Of a DNA stretch of 64,000 bases, positions 9,361 to 20,049 are shown piece after piece. The notes beneath the pieces were generated by a model. It had not been told where the DNA came from. It saw only the letters and a list, made by a program, of their open reading frames with translations, and made no database searches. The position numbers were made by a program, and so were the translations under genes. The stretch comes from Arbacia lixula (Eukaryota > Echinodermata > Echinoidea > Arbacioida > Arbaciidae): positions 4,451,833 through 4,515,832 of the forward strand of contig OZ022586.1 in NCBI GenBank assembly GCA_963669155.1, read 5' to 3'. Within the stretch, counting starts at the first letter, position 1. Every line of letters begins with the position of its first letter.

Positions 9361-11355
9361 CTCTCTCAATGGATAACAGAGCTATGCATTTCTAATTTCT
9401 TAGTGATGTGACGTCACTTGCAAGATACACTGCTTCAAGTTGTGTTCTATTATTCATTTTCCCAATAATACCATTTTACCTACGGATACCTTACCTTTGA
9501 TACATTATTAGTATACATGTTTTTACGCACACAATCCTATGGAAAAGGTTTATTCTCCCATCTAAACAAATAAAAGGGGAAATTCATACAATTAGACATC
9601 AAACAGCATAAAGGAGAGCCACTCGCACGTGACGTCATAAAATTAAAACTTGAAAGAATATCATAACGTTCTTTTCCTTTGACAGATGTTCGTCTAATCA
9701 TTACAAATATGTTGCTTTTTCCATATTTCTGCTATTTTTAAAACCAATCTGACTACAAGGTCGACTTACTCCCAAAGAATTGGTTTAAAAAAACCCAAAG
9801 AAAATCTCCCTTGAGTTTCTGTGTCATTCCTACAACTACATCATATTTAGACATGCTAGTGGCAGAGAAAATAGGCTGCAATCGCTGCCATGCAATTGTG
9901 TAAATTCGTCTAAACAATTACCTCCATTACACCTCCATTCACCCAAACCTCCACACACCGAACACCTCCTACTATATATATCGCAAAAATAAATAACACA
10001 TCACTACAAGAAATAAAAACAACTTGAAATTTACACTTATCATTTGCCCAATTTCCTCCAACCATTTATATGTATGACTCCCTAATTCTGTAACAAAAAC
10101 AAGTGATGCATTTGTCCGAAACCCTCTTTAAATTGGCAACTCTGTTATGTCTGGCGTACTCACGTGTGTAAGCTCGTAGACCTTCTTGTTAACCACCCTC
10201 ATACACCGGAAGCTCGTGGCTGATTGCGTCTCCTTGAATATGCCTTCAAATGTAGTCTACATGTATGGGGGAATCAAATGGCGGGAAATAACACCATTGG
10301 TTGATTTATGGTGGAAAACAGAAGGTGTAAGACGACGTGCTTGGCCGAGCGATCGTGATCAAAATCAAAGTAATAATTGCACAAACGATGATGAAAACGA
10401 GCCATGTCTTAACAGCATATTGTTTGTTAAAGTACAATCGCACCTTTCAAAATCAGAAGAAATTTATGGCATAATATTTGTGAAACTTAATCAGTTACTG
10501 AATCAATTTAATATTCCTATATGCCCTCACTGGCCTTTAACGCTGTCCAAGTCCACACAGATCTCAAGCCTGTGTCTCACCAAAGAAGTTATCAAAACGT
10601 CCTACCCAGGCATAACAAAATCGGAAAACGAACTGTAGTCGGGGAAAGAATGTGTAACGTGCATCAAATATTTTCTATAATACGTTTCTAGTTCGTTCAA
10701 AAACACTTCTCACTACGTTCATCTCGTCTTTAACCCACCCGCAGTCCATTGGTGTCACGTTTAGATCGGCCAAAGGCAACATCACCCCGCGGGAAAGAAG
10801 AAATGTACGTGCTGGGAATATGTTTTGAACCATAAAAAGCATTGATGACCGACTACCCCACATCTATAACGCGTCCATAGTAGGATCGGAGTAATGCGTT
10901 TGAAGTAGGTCTACGTTGTTAGTCAGTCCATGGACCCGGTCAGTCTAATTGAAGAACGGGATGGGGGCCTCAAAATCTTGACAAGGTACAACGTTCTGGC
11001 GCACTTCTCCTTCCGACTCTATTCGTGAAGTTCGTAGAAAAACCGTACAAAGCTGGTACTATATGTCCACTCTGTTTCTACACAGATTGAGCCCGTCTGG
11101 CAATATTTTTTTTTAATATAATAAGAACGAAGTGAAATCTAGTTTGGTGTGACTGTCCAGAGGATAAAACACACATACCGTAACGTGAGGCGGCAACGGG
11201 TACATCTCCTTGGTCTCCCTGCTGGCCTGGTCGGAGTCCTGTTGGATTGCGTAGGTATGCGGTGAGTAGGGGCTGGGGCTGCCCACCGGGTCATGGACGG
11301 ATGGTTCTCCGCCCACTGCCTTTGCTCCCTGGTACGGAGTGTACTGGTAATCCAT
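8058..11355 (-). CDS. Caveolin-family protein gene (four likely exons)
   Basis: Caveolins are small hairpin-loop membrane proteins that oligomerise and shape plasma-membrane caveolae. Likely exons in transcript order are 11,179-11,355, 10,714-10,811, 10,164-10,256 and 8,058-8,339. Exon 3 encodes TTFEGIFKETQSATSF, which lines up without gaps with the caveolin DFEDVIAEPEGTHSF signature. The spacing from SF to the next FY (21 residues) equals that in human CAV1. Exon 4 encodes the hydrophobic intramembrane hairpin (LLSFGWGLIFGLSHIMIVWF, with the conserved PxxxxWG) and the C-terminal YSACIRLVLDPLY...IFSGIRV motif. The 5' half is less certain: exon 1 (59 codons, Tyr/Pro-rich) and exon 2 join in frame only with a weaker donor four bases further on. 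The product would be about 217 residues, against 150-180 in vertebrates, with a longer N-terminus. Intron 3 carries huge GA and CT tracts. Confidence 0.8.
8348..8819. repeat. Long purine (GA/GGGA) tract; CT polypyrimidine tract on the gene strand
   Basis: About 470 bases are almost pure purine on the plus strand. On the caveolin transcript this is a pyrimidine tract running directly into the last exon's 3' splice site. Apparent Arg/Glu or Ser/Leu ORFs here are repeat artefacts. Confidence 0.95.
9101..9366. repeat. (CT)n pyrimidine tract in the same caveolin intron
   Basis: About 265 bases of CT dinucleotides with CCCC interruptions and a final (ATCT)n patch. It is opposite in strand sense to the tract at 8348-8819, so the two can pair in a single strand. 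Confidence 0.95.
9597..9720. mobile_element. MITE arm with CRE (TTAAAGGGATAG family)
   Basis: GCACGTGACGTCATAAAATTA, then TTCTTTTCCTTTGACAGATG, matches the right arm of the full MITEs, including the TGACGTCA octamer. It is a truncated copy inside caveolin intron 3. Confidence 0.6.
10164..10256 (-). CDS. Caveolin-like gene, exon 3 (FED-type signature and scaffolding region)
   Basis: 31 codons run from a TAG acceptor after a C-rich stretch to CAC followed by a GTGAGT donor. TTFEGIFKETQSATSFRCM aligns with the caveolin signature, with FEG replacing FED. RCMRVVNKKVYELTH occupies the scaffolding-domain position but lacks its usual aromatic pattern, so interaction properties may differ. Both ends are phase 0. 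Confidence 0.75.
10714..10811 (-). CDS. Caveolin-like gene, putative exon 2
   Basis: The frame RTFLLSRGVMLPLADLNV followed by TPMDCGWVKDEMNV ends at GTA, then a GTGAGA donor, and joins exon 3 in phase 0. The DLNV...DEMNV stretch is weakly like the DLVNRDP...DDVVK region that precedes FED in caveolins, two residues longer. The proposed acceptor is the CAG before 10,811; its pyrimidine tract is poor. Confidence 0.5.
11179..11355 (-). CDS. Caveolin-like gene, putative exon 1 (N-terminus)
   Basis: The ATG at 11,355 opens 59 codons (MDYQYTPYQGAKAVGGEPSV...), followed by ACG and a GTATGT donor. Composition is coding-like and hydrophilic, as expected for a caveolin cytosolic N-terminus, but that region is not conserved, so membership rests on strand, position and frame openness. 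Ending at this donor leaves phase 0, while exon 2 seems to start in phase 2. A GTGTGT four bases further on would restore the frame. Confidence 0.5.
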
Positions 11356-11468
11356 CGGACTTACTACTGTGTATCTGGAGACCGGAGCAACAACAACAAC
11401 AAAAAAAATCGAGTAAACGACTCACACATTGTGTTCCTTTATATTTATAAAATCCTTTTCCCATTTCT

Positions 11469-11470
11469 CG

Positions 11471-11516
<46 letters not shown>

Positions 11517-11535
11517 TTATATATATATATTTATA
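11469..11535. repeat. C-run, (CT)n and (TA)n microsatellite
   Basis: A C10 run is followed by about 13 CT units and then TATATA/TTTATA repeats. It lies just upstream of the caveolin exon 1 ATG and could influence its promoter. Confidence 0.9.
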
Positions 11536-11647
11536 TCCCTCATTAATATATTCTAGTTCGTTGATTGGTTGAAAGGGTGTCACATGACCACAAATAGATG
11601 AACTATTTGAAGGAAGAGAGCTCAGAGGGAAGAAAAGTACTATTTCA

Positions 11648-11687
11648 TGACGTCAGAGGGGAAAAAAAGTACTATTTCGTGACGTCA
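11648..11687. promoter_or_regulatory. Two consensus CRE octamers upstream of the caveolin gene
   Basis: Perfect TGACGTCA octamers lie at 11,648-11,655 and 11,680-11,687, each preceded by AGTACTATTTC. They are about 300 bases upstream of the proposed caveolin ATG. Because the 32-base spacing is part of a small direct repeat, they may be repeat-derived. Confidence 0.4.
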
Positions 11688-12037
11688 TGTCAAAAATAGT
11701 CTTTTTCCCCCCTCTGGACTATCGATATGCGGGCTATCGGTGATCGATACAATTTCCATCAATTCGTCCCAGGTAAATGCGCGACACGCAAAATCTACGC
11801 GATACATTTCTTTCCAGCTGGTTTTTGGCGTTTTAGCGGAAAATCATTGGGCGCGCTGCCGAAACTCCCGCGGTGTTGCGGCCGAGGTGCAACTTGAATT
11901 TCCGTTGGTTTGCTCAAGCCGCAGGAAATAACAAAACATCTGAATCGGGCTCTTGCGTTCGGAGCTTAGAGCATGGGCACTGTATTACAAGGTCCATCGT
12001 AAGGATTAAATTAATGGACAAAGAATATATTAATGAC

Positions 12038-12251
12038 GGATATAAAACAAATATTTCATGATCTTTATTCGGGAGCCTCGTGGAATCTATTGGTCCCCTC
12101 GGTGAAGTGGAGGGCGTGCAGTACCATTTTCCCTCGATCTACGGTCTCGGGAAAATAGTACCGCACGCCCTCCACTTAACCTCGGTGCAAATAGATTCCA
12201 CAAGATCCCTCATGGTCATGAAATATTTGTATAATATATATATTTATATCC
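12038..12251. mobile_element. Foldback element
   Basis: The arms begin GGATATAAAACAAATATTTC and end in its complement. The inner arms carry GAAGTGGAGGGCGTGCAGTA against TACCGCACGCCCTCCACTT. The near-perfect inverted repeat has a short centre and no coding capacity. It is related to the foldback at 12,587 and to the segment at 27,257-27,475. Confidence 0.8.
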
Positions 12252-12586
12252 CTTCTATGAATATTCATGAGTATTCTAGGAACGTGATTGGTCAATTGAT
12301 GCTCGAAGAGCTCCGGATAGTTTTCACTATTTTTTCCTGGGGTGGACTGCGCATGTTCTATTTACTATTTTCTTCATTGTGACTACTACATGCTCTCTAC
12401 CTGAGCGGGCGTAAATTAGTGCGCGCATGAATGCAGTGCGCGGCGTGTTGCGCATTCACCTGGGATGAACCGATATCGAGACAGAGAAAAAAAAAGACCA
12501 CATGCAACCACATGGTGTTACCGAAAGTTTTACTATTTTCTAAATAGTATTCATTAGTATTTTTGTTCTGTTATTGTTTTACAAAA

Positions 12587-12794
12587 GGGATATAAAACAA
12601 ATATACCAAGCATTGAGTTCGAAAGTATAGTGAAAATTATCCATCTTCGGAGGGACTGGCATAAGTTACTATTTTTTCCTCGGGGGCTTCGCCCCTCGGA
12701 AAAAATAGTTCTATGCCACTCCCTCCTCAGATAGATAATTTCCACTATACAATCTCACAGCTTGGTATATTTGTATAATATATATATATATATG
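12587..12794. mobile_element. Foldback element, related to 12,038
   Basis: The outer arm GGGATATAAAACAAATATAC is shared with the previous element. Its own inner arms run ATTTTTTCCTCGGGGGCTTC against GCCCCTCGGAAAAAAT around the centre at about 12,690. Confidence 0.8.
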
Positions 12795-12954
12795 TGCTTC
12801 GTTACAAGTCGAGAAGAAATTATACAAGGTCTTTCCAGTATTACAAGTGTTTTCTACTTGGCATACTTTTTCAACTGTTATTGTCCACGGGTAAAGTGCA
12901 AATTACAAAATTGTGTTTATTTCTCATTTAACTATAAATGTCATTTGTGTGTAT

Positions 12955-13053
12955 ATATGTAAACAATGTTGTGTTATATGTCAAACCAGTGCCGCCTGGT
13001 AGAACAGCGTTCAACTACTGAAGGGGCTTACCTGCATGGGTAAATAATACCAA

Positions 13054-13088
<35 letters not shown>

Positions 13089-13091
13089 ATG
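12955..13091 (+). mobile_element. Retroposon-like 3' tail with (AATA)n
   Basis: The segment with TTCAACTACTGAAGGGGCTT, ending in about 13 AAAT/AATA units, matches 6,290-6,420 on the other strand. The tandem tail suggests a non-LTR retroposon 3' end; no ORF is retained. Confidence 0.5.
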
Positions 13092-14784
13092 CTTAGCGAA
13101 GTCTGAAGTAATGCAACAGAAATGTTATCGTAGCACGCGTAATGCAAATTTATTAACTTTTCACGGCCCTAATTAGCAACTCAGCTTTCCATTATTCACT
13201 ATTGTTCTCAAGGATCGTCCGATCAAGAACAATAGATGCGACAGGGTCCGAGCAGTTCCAGCATTTAGAGCTGAGGTTAGAGTTGTAATAGCTTCGAGAA
13301 TTACCTCAGTGCTAACTATCGGATTTAGAACTCAGGTTAGAGTTGTCATCGTGTCGAGAAACGCGCTCAATAACTATGAGTGACCTGCATTCAAATATAG
13401 AATGACTGCCTCTAGAGTAGTCCAGATACTGGCCGTATTTTATCGTCCGCCTCTTCTTCCACATACATGACGCCACTGATTCACATAGTACGCACACCGC
13501 GCCAGACCACCGATTGCGCGACTCCACGAATCTGTCCGGAGGGTGATTTTTTTTTTTTTTGTGATGCGCCACCAACGTTCGTTGTCGGCGGATTGCTAAA
13601 TGCAGTCCAGGGGGTGGACTACCTCTAGAGCGGACCGTGTGGCTTCCTGATAATTTTGAGCGAGCCTTTAGTCATTGGGCAAAACACCTCTTTACGAACT
13701 CAAGTTCACGCCCATTTTGTCTCTTGTATCAATAGAAGGTTTATATCACGACCTAAACGACTTTATTACAAGTGGAGCGTGCATATCACGTTATACCTAA
13801 CCAAATTAAGAATAATGAGATAATGTCCAAAGTTACATGTTTCCGTTACAAGCATTGTTAATCAACATCAATGTTCAGACCACATGAAAACTGCACCCTC
13901 CAGAGGGGTGTGCGGCCTACCGTATAAAGAGTGATTATGATACCTCATATGAAGTGAGAAAACGTTTCATTTAAACGTTATCTCTAAAATTGCTTCACGG
14001 TGGTTATTTCAACCAAATTTGCCGCGATTATTTCCCAGCAGAATATTGCAAATGTAGTTCATGTAGAAACTGAACTGTGCAGGCATCTCCCTAACACATT
14101 ACGCGTTTTCACACGTACCTGATCAGAGAGAAAAAAAATGTCTCGTACTTCCTCCTCTGAAACTACTCTTGGCTTTTGTCCATGTGAAAGCATGTATGCA
14201 TGTATTGTGAAAGCAATTTACGAGAACTTTGATCCCAGCGAGCAAAGAACACTCAGAACAACGGTTTCCTGAAACTACAACAGGATTTATGTCGAAATGC
14301 ACGGAGAGACAGTCATGTTTCGAACAAAAAAAGGAAGGAGGCTATTTACAATTAGTTGAGTGCTTTATTTTAAAGACAGGGTATAGAAGCCCGGAAAAAA
14401 ACGGTATACCCCAACAAAAACGCGTATGGAGGATCACAATCACAGCTTCACGAATTTTCAGGAAGACTGAAAAACAACCCTTGTTTACGTTTGAAACGTT
14501 GCGACCATAGTCTACATTCACAATTGTATCGCCCCTGGCAGTGCGCGATGCGTTTAAGGGAAGTGTTGTAGTTATTTAAAAAAAACGTGGTAGATCTACT
14601 TTGATTGCGTGGTACTGAAATAGTAGGCTACATAGGGAAAGTGGTGTAAAACAGACCACCTAAATTTGGCTCGTCATATCTCTGTCATAGAAAATGCCTC
14701 AATTTTTAAAAGGTAGCGCAGGATATAACACCCATATTTCTCACGCATCGGGATCCGACAGAAAAAAAAAACAAGAAAAAAAGT
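13092..14784. other. Gene-free stretch with short repeats
   Basis: A hairpin at about 13,200-13,232 pairs CTATTGTTCT with AGAACAATAG. Bases 13,259-13,386 are two diverged copies of a ~63 bp unit (TTTAGA-CTGAGGTTAGAGTTG). Bases 14,390-14,530 belong to the dispersed repeat also seen at 3.9 kb. No exon is supported. Confidence 0.5.
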
Positions 14785-14988
14785 AGCATTATTTGCTACT
14801 GGCCCGCACTGGCCTCCGTCGCACAAGCCGACTTTGAGTTCAGTGGCCGTCTACCGTCCCGACACGCAAGACAAATCGAGAGGGCAGTCAGCGAACAGCT
14901 AGTGCAGTGCAGCATGTACAAGCTATACGATGAGTTTCCCCCGAGACCAACGTCGGCCGGACCAGCTAGACATAACACGCGCCAGTGA
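14785..14988 (+). CDS. Unrecognised GC-rich open frame ending in TGA
   Basis: 67 codons including YWPALASVAQADFEFSGRLP and the tail YKLYDEFPPRPTSAGP end in TGA. Composition is much richer in GC and CpG than the flanks and reads like protein. I recognise no family. It could be the last exon of an unidentified gene or a decayed gene fragment; the upstream boundary is unclear because the frame continues into poly-A. Confidence 0.25.
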   Translation, partial: SIICYWPALASVAQADFEFSGRLPSRHARQIERAVSEQLVQCSMYKLYDEFPPRPTSAGPARHNTRQ

Positions 14989-15819
14989 CCCCTACTGAAA
15001 CATACGCAAATTCATACATCACTCAATACATTCATGCTTTATAACAAAGTCACCCAAAATCACAAAAATGAAAATGGTAAATTATTCATAAAATAAATCC
15101 TTAAGGTCTATATAGTATAGACCTTTAAATAACGTCAGGTACCCCCCCCCCCCCCCCCCATCCCCATTTTTTGTTTACCACTGTATAAACGACATCTTTT
15201 CTCACCTGAAGATGAAAAACTTTTGTCAGGTCCTTCTTTTTTGAAGACGAATTACGCAAAAACCTTAATTTAGACACAGTGCACGCGATTCACAGAGATA
15301 AAGGGCTGGGTCCGCTTTACCCCACTTTCTCCTAATATCTAGCCAATGTATGATATAACTTACCAACTCGTGCCGAAGATAATTTGAATGATCCAACTGA
15401 TGGAGATTCAGGAATGAGAAATTGATAGTTATTGTTGAAGATAATGTACAAGGAGACAGTCGGATGCAATCACAGCATTTGCTGAGTACAGATGTGCGTT
15501 AAACATGGCGGTATAAGGCCTATACGTGATACACAGTCAATCGGCAGCGCTCGCTCGTTCTATAGAAATCGTGAGCGTTTTATTTTTCGTCTCGCGAAAT
15601 CTCACGCGCAGATTTTGCTGCACGTAGATTATGAAGGAATTTGACATGCTCGCGAGATCTTTTGCTGGGGTCTTCTGTATGCATACTGATCAGGATTTTT
15701 TTAGACAGGGATTGAGATTATATGTTTCTTAATAAATATTTTTAGTTTTTTTCGAAATCCGCAAAGGAGTTTTTATGTTATTTGCCTTCAAAAACAGGCC
15801 TCAATTTTTTTTTGAAATA

Positions 15820-16225
15820 TGTAAGCTCTCAGACCTTGCTGGATGCTGACCCTTCTATGGATTGTACGGCAACGACAGTTACGGCTCTAAAAAGCCAATA
15901 CTTCAGCGGAGATTCTGATTCCAATATTGTTTGGGCTCAAAAATAAAACATTTGAGCTATTGGTCTTCAAAGTGACGCGAGATTTCAGAAATCGTACGGA
16001 CTTCGCAACCGATATATACGTAAGCTCCCAGACTTTGCTGGATCCTGACCCTACTACAAATTGAACGGCAATACCAGTTACAGCTTTGGAAAGCCGGTAC
16101 TCCAGCGGAGAATTTGATTCCAGTTTTGTTTGGGCTCAAAAATAAAACATTTGAGCTATTTGTCTTCAAAGTGACGCGAATTTTCAGAAATCATACGGAC
16201 TTCGCAACCGATATTCGTCCGCAGG
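15820..16225. repeat. Tandem duplication, ~200 bp unit
   Basis: Two units share GTAAGCTC-CAGAC-TTGCTGG, then TTTGGGCTCAAAAATAAAAC and TTCAAAGTGACGCGA. A third partial copy (GCTGGATCCTGACCCTTCTA) is at 16,339-16,358. No gene content is recognised. Confidence 0.85.
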
Positions 16226-16971
16226 CAGCAGAAAACACACGATTTCGTTATTATCGTGGACTATGATTGACTGGTTAGGATCGCTCACAACTTCGTCATA
16301 TCTCGCTCATTCTGGATTTGAACATGGTTGATATTTTGCTGGATCCTGACCCTTCTATGGGGGGAGGTTGAAAAATAATGGTATCTCCATAAAGTGCAAT
16401 AAATTCCGCTTCAGATGATCTTTAAATATTAGAGGCTCAAAAGCGATTGACATTGAAATATAGAGTTTATTTTCATTTTTTTAATTTTTATTAGAACCAC
16501 ATTATTTATCTCGAATTTTCAATATTTTTCTGCCTGTTTCAATGAAATGTTTTTTCACCCTTAGTAAATGTCGACCTCCAACATACAGTTACAAAAGAAA
16601 GTGTACAAAAATATGATATATTCATGGAGATATCGCAGTTTGAAAAGGAGACCTTTTTCGCGGTTCGAGGGGTAAAGTGAAGGTCACGACTACCGAGCTG
16701 AAAATAAAATGAGCGTATTTTCCGGTGCCTGCCGTTTGGCTGTACACGGCTTCGTTAAGTGTGTCACGCGCTGGTGGATATGAATGTCAGGGGTTTCCCC
16801 GCAACTACAATGGACTTTTACCTCAACTCTTTATGAATCCGTTTTGATGCGAATGTCGTTTTGTATCTCGTAACAACCTGGAGCCGTCGATAAGCACAAT
16901 ATGTACCAATTTCATGTAAGAAGGATTTGTTCAATTGATTTGAGAGAAAATGATAAAAAAAAATATATATC

Positions 16972-17203
16972 TTTAAAGGGCATATACTGTAGGCATATAG
17001 GCAAAAAAAGCCTTCAAAATGTAATTGTTAGCAATCTTCTTGCCAGTGGTCTTAAATTCATGTATTGTCTATTTTAGAAGCTTGTTGAAAGTTATTTGCC
17101 CTCAAATGATCTACATTTTGAGTAATGAGTGATTAAATCACAAATCCTCAAAATGTTCGGCCCGAACATTTTGGGGATTTAATCATTTAATCATTAACCA
17201 TAG
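16972..17203. mobile_element. Partial TTAAAGGG-AATATACTG MITE
   Basis: It matches the left arm and centre (TGTTCGGCCCGAACA) of the full element at 45,264-45,635. The right arm is missing. Confidence 0.7.
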
Positions 17204-17710
17204 CAATGACCATATTTTGACCGTGAACTTGACCTTAAATTACTTAGATTCCAATCAGAATCAACTGGGCACCTTGCAAAATGTATACTTACACACTCAT
17301 TTTGTGTTTTTATGTGACCATATACCATAAGAAATATAATATTATGGCACTTTCTTATTTCTGTATGGTCAATATTTTTGGCACCATGGTGTTTTCATAG
17401 CAATGATGCTCTTGACTGTGCGTGACTGTTAATACATAATACACTTCAATCTTCAATGCTATGATTCTAACGTCTTAATATTTATAATTCTAGATTTGGG
17501 GATGAGGTTTCTGTGCTTCCTAATTACATATATGTATCATTTCCATGGCAATGACCCATTTGGGGTATGATCATGACCTTAAATGTCTTAGGTTCCGATC
17601 AGAATCAACTGGGCAACTTGTGAAATGTATAGTTACAGACTTATTTTGTAATTTAATGTTAACATTTGAGAGAAGGATGGCAATTTCTGAAATTTCAATA
17701 TTTCACTGAT
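17190..17710. repeat. Diverged tandem repeat, ~355 bp period
   Basis: CATAGCAATGACC, CTTGACCTTAAAT and ATCAGAATCAACTGGGCA recur at about 17,205-17,285 and 17,545-17,620 in the same order, with moderate divergence. Confidence 0.7.
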
Positions 17711-18567
17711 GCGTTCCCATGCCAACGGCTCTGTAGGCCACACCCACCACCAGTGCAAAGGCAAACTGGCAGATTCTGATAGCTGACGGTCCTGGCTAAG
17801 ATAAAAGTACATAATTAAATTTTGGCTAAGGGTGGGGGGGGGGGGGGGGTCTAGGTAGCCGATGCAGCCGATGTCTATGTGGCGAAATAATTACATGCGA
17901 CTGTACTTGAAGTACGTTTGTGACGCTTCAGTGCCATAGCGCCAGCTACGGCGTACGCGAAGAACTTTATCCCTCTCTTTCTCTCTCCCTCCCCTCCTCC
18001 TTTTTATGTACAGTAATCAAATTTGATTGATACATTCAATTGCCTGGAACATGAACAACATCATCACTTAGCGACGTCGATGTTTCCCATGTAAAGGCAA
18101 GCGAGGTGAACACAATTAGTTTGATAAACTAACTTGTAAATACATGTATATCTTTAAATTTGATACATTACCTATGATGATGCCATTTCATGGACCCTCA
18201 ATCAGTCTCTCAGATAGTGATGCCACAAATACAAAGAGGGTAATTTTTGGCGAGAAAGCAACTGCTACGAGCTGTCCGATAAACATTTTTGTGTTTTCCA
18301 GTGTCCATCTCATCCACAAAGTGTATCACACACAATTCATGAAACCGTCAGATCGAGCTGTCGGTCTAAAACCCATTCATTGATTCACCGAGCTCTAACG
18401 GTCTGCTAGACTTGCCGCCTGAATCACTGAAAAAGGTTCACTTTATGCATCTACGATATGCATGAAGAGAAGTCAAGCGAGTGTGTATGATGCAAACACA
18501 TAGGCACGGGGGGTATCCTCTAGAGAGCACGTATCCTTAAGCTTTTTAATCCTCAGAAGAGGGGACA

Positions 18568-19500
18568 GTCATCACGACCACTATCAGCACGACCACGCAC
18601 CACCGTCATCACCACAATGCACCGCCGTCATCGCCACCACGCACTACCGTCATGCACCACCACGCACTACCGCCATACCACCACGCACTACCGTCATTAC
18701 TACCACGCACTACCGTCATGATCACCAGCACCAGTCACCACCGTCATCACCACCACCACGCATTACCGTCATCACCATCACGCACTACCGTCATCGCCAC
18801 CACGCACTACCGTCATAACCATCACGCACTACCGTCATCACCACGCACTACCGTCATAACCACCACGCACCACCGTCATCACCATCACGCACTACCGTCA
18901 TCGCCACCACGCACTACCGTCATAACCACCAAGCACCACCGTCATCACCACGCACCACCGTCATAACCATCACGCACTACCGTCATCACCACGCACTACC
19001 GTCATAACCACCACGCACCACCGTCATCACCACCACGCATTACCGTCATCACCAACACGCACTATTGTCATCACCACCACACACTACCGTCATCACCATC
19101 ACGCACTACCGTCATCACCACCACGCACTACCGTCATCACCACCACGCACTACCGTCATAACCAACACGCACTACCGTCATCACCACCACGCACTACCGT
19201 CATCACCATCACGCACTACCGCCATCACCATCACGCATCACCAACGCGAACCACCGCCATCCCTACCACGCATCACCGTCATCACCACCACGCACTACCG
19301 TCATCACCACCACGCACTACCGTCATAACCAACACGCACTACCGTCATCACCACCACGCACTACCGTCATCACCATCACGCACTACCGCCATCACCATCA
19401 CGCATCACCAACGCGAACCACCGCCATCCCTACCACGCATCACCGTCATCACCACCACGCACTACCGTCATCACCACCACGCACTACCATTATCACTAAC
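18568..19500. repeat. 22-bp minisatellite with a higher-order period
   Basis: About 45 units of the type ATCACCACCACGCACTACCGTC, with 19-bp variants, run through this block. Near the 3' end a longer block containing CCAACGCGAACCACCGCCAT recurs 167 bp apart (about 19,241 and 19,408), a higher-order repeat. The apparent His/Thr/Pro-rich ORFs are repeat readings. Confidence 0.95.
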
Positions 19501-20049
19501 ACGAACCACTTGCAACTCTACCACATCTACAATCCTCAAATGTATCCCTTCGATCACTCCACCACACCCAACTCCACCAACCCCAATTCCACCACCCCTC
19601 AAACACACCCAAACCCACTAAAGCTATAGTTTGCGAATTAAATTAATCCTAAAACAAAGTCAACCGATAACATAATGCCTATAATAGGTCGGGAGCCCAG
19701 AAGATTTATTCATGTGAAGAGGACCGGAACAACCGACCCCACTGGTCGAAAGGGTGAACCCTGGACATCACAAAAATGTTTTGCTGGTAAGGTTTATCCG
19801 ATGCTTTCCCGCCAAAATCGCCCCATATGTGACGTCACTAAATTTCAAAATTGGTAGGAAAATAATACATGGTACCATCTTAACACATATGTTAAAATAC
19901 TTATTTTATATGCTCAATTATCTAACTTGCTTGGTACGTTCCGCTTTCCTAGAACATGGGCAACGTTATCGCTGAATTTGTTTGGCAATGACAGTTATGT
20001 CGGCGACATCGATGACGACGGCATGTCGCGATAACGTTGGCTAAATACA

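Noticed and set aside
10186..10638. 150-codon plus-strand ORF
   Set aside because: It runs antisense over caveolin exon 3, begins at a non-ATG codon and matches nothing known to me.
18652..19328. His/Thr/Pro-rich ORFs (ALPSS repeats)
   Set aside because: They are readings of a 22-bp minisatellite with no start context, and unit-length changes break the frame.
18590..19500. Possible CRISPR-like array
   Set aside because: Units are contiguous 19-22 bp with no unique spacers; this is a eukaryotic minisatellite.
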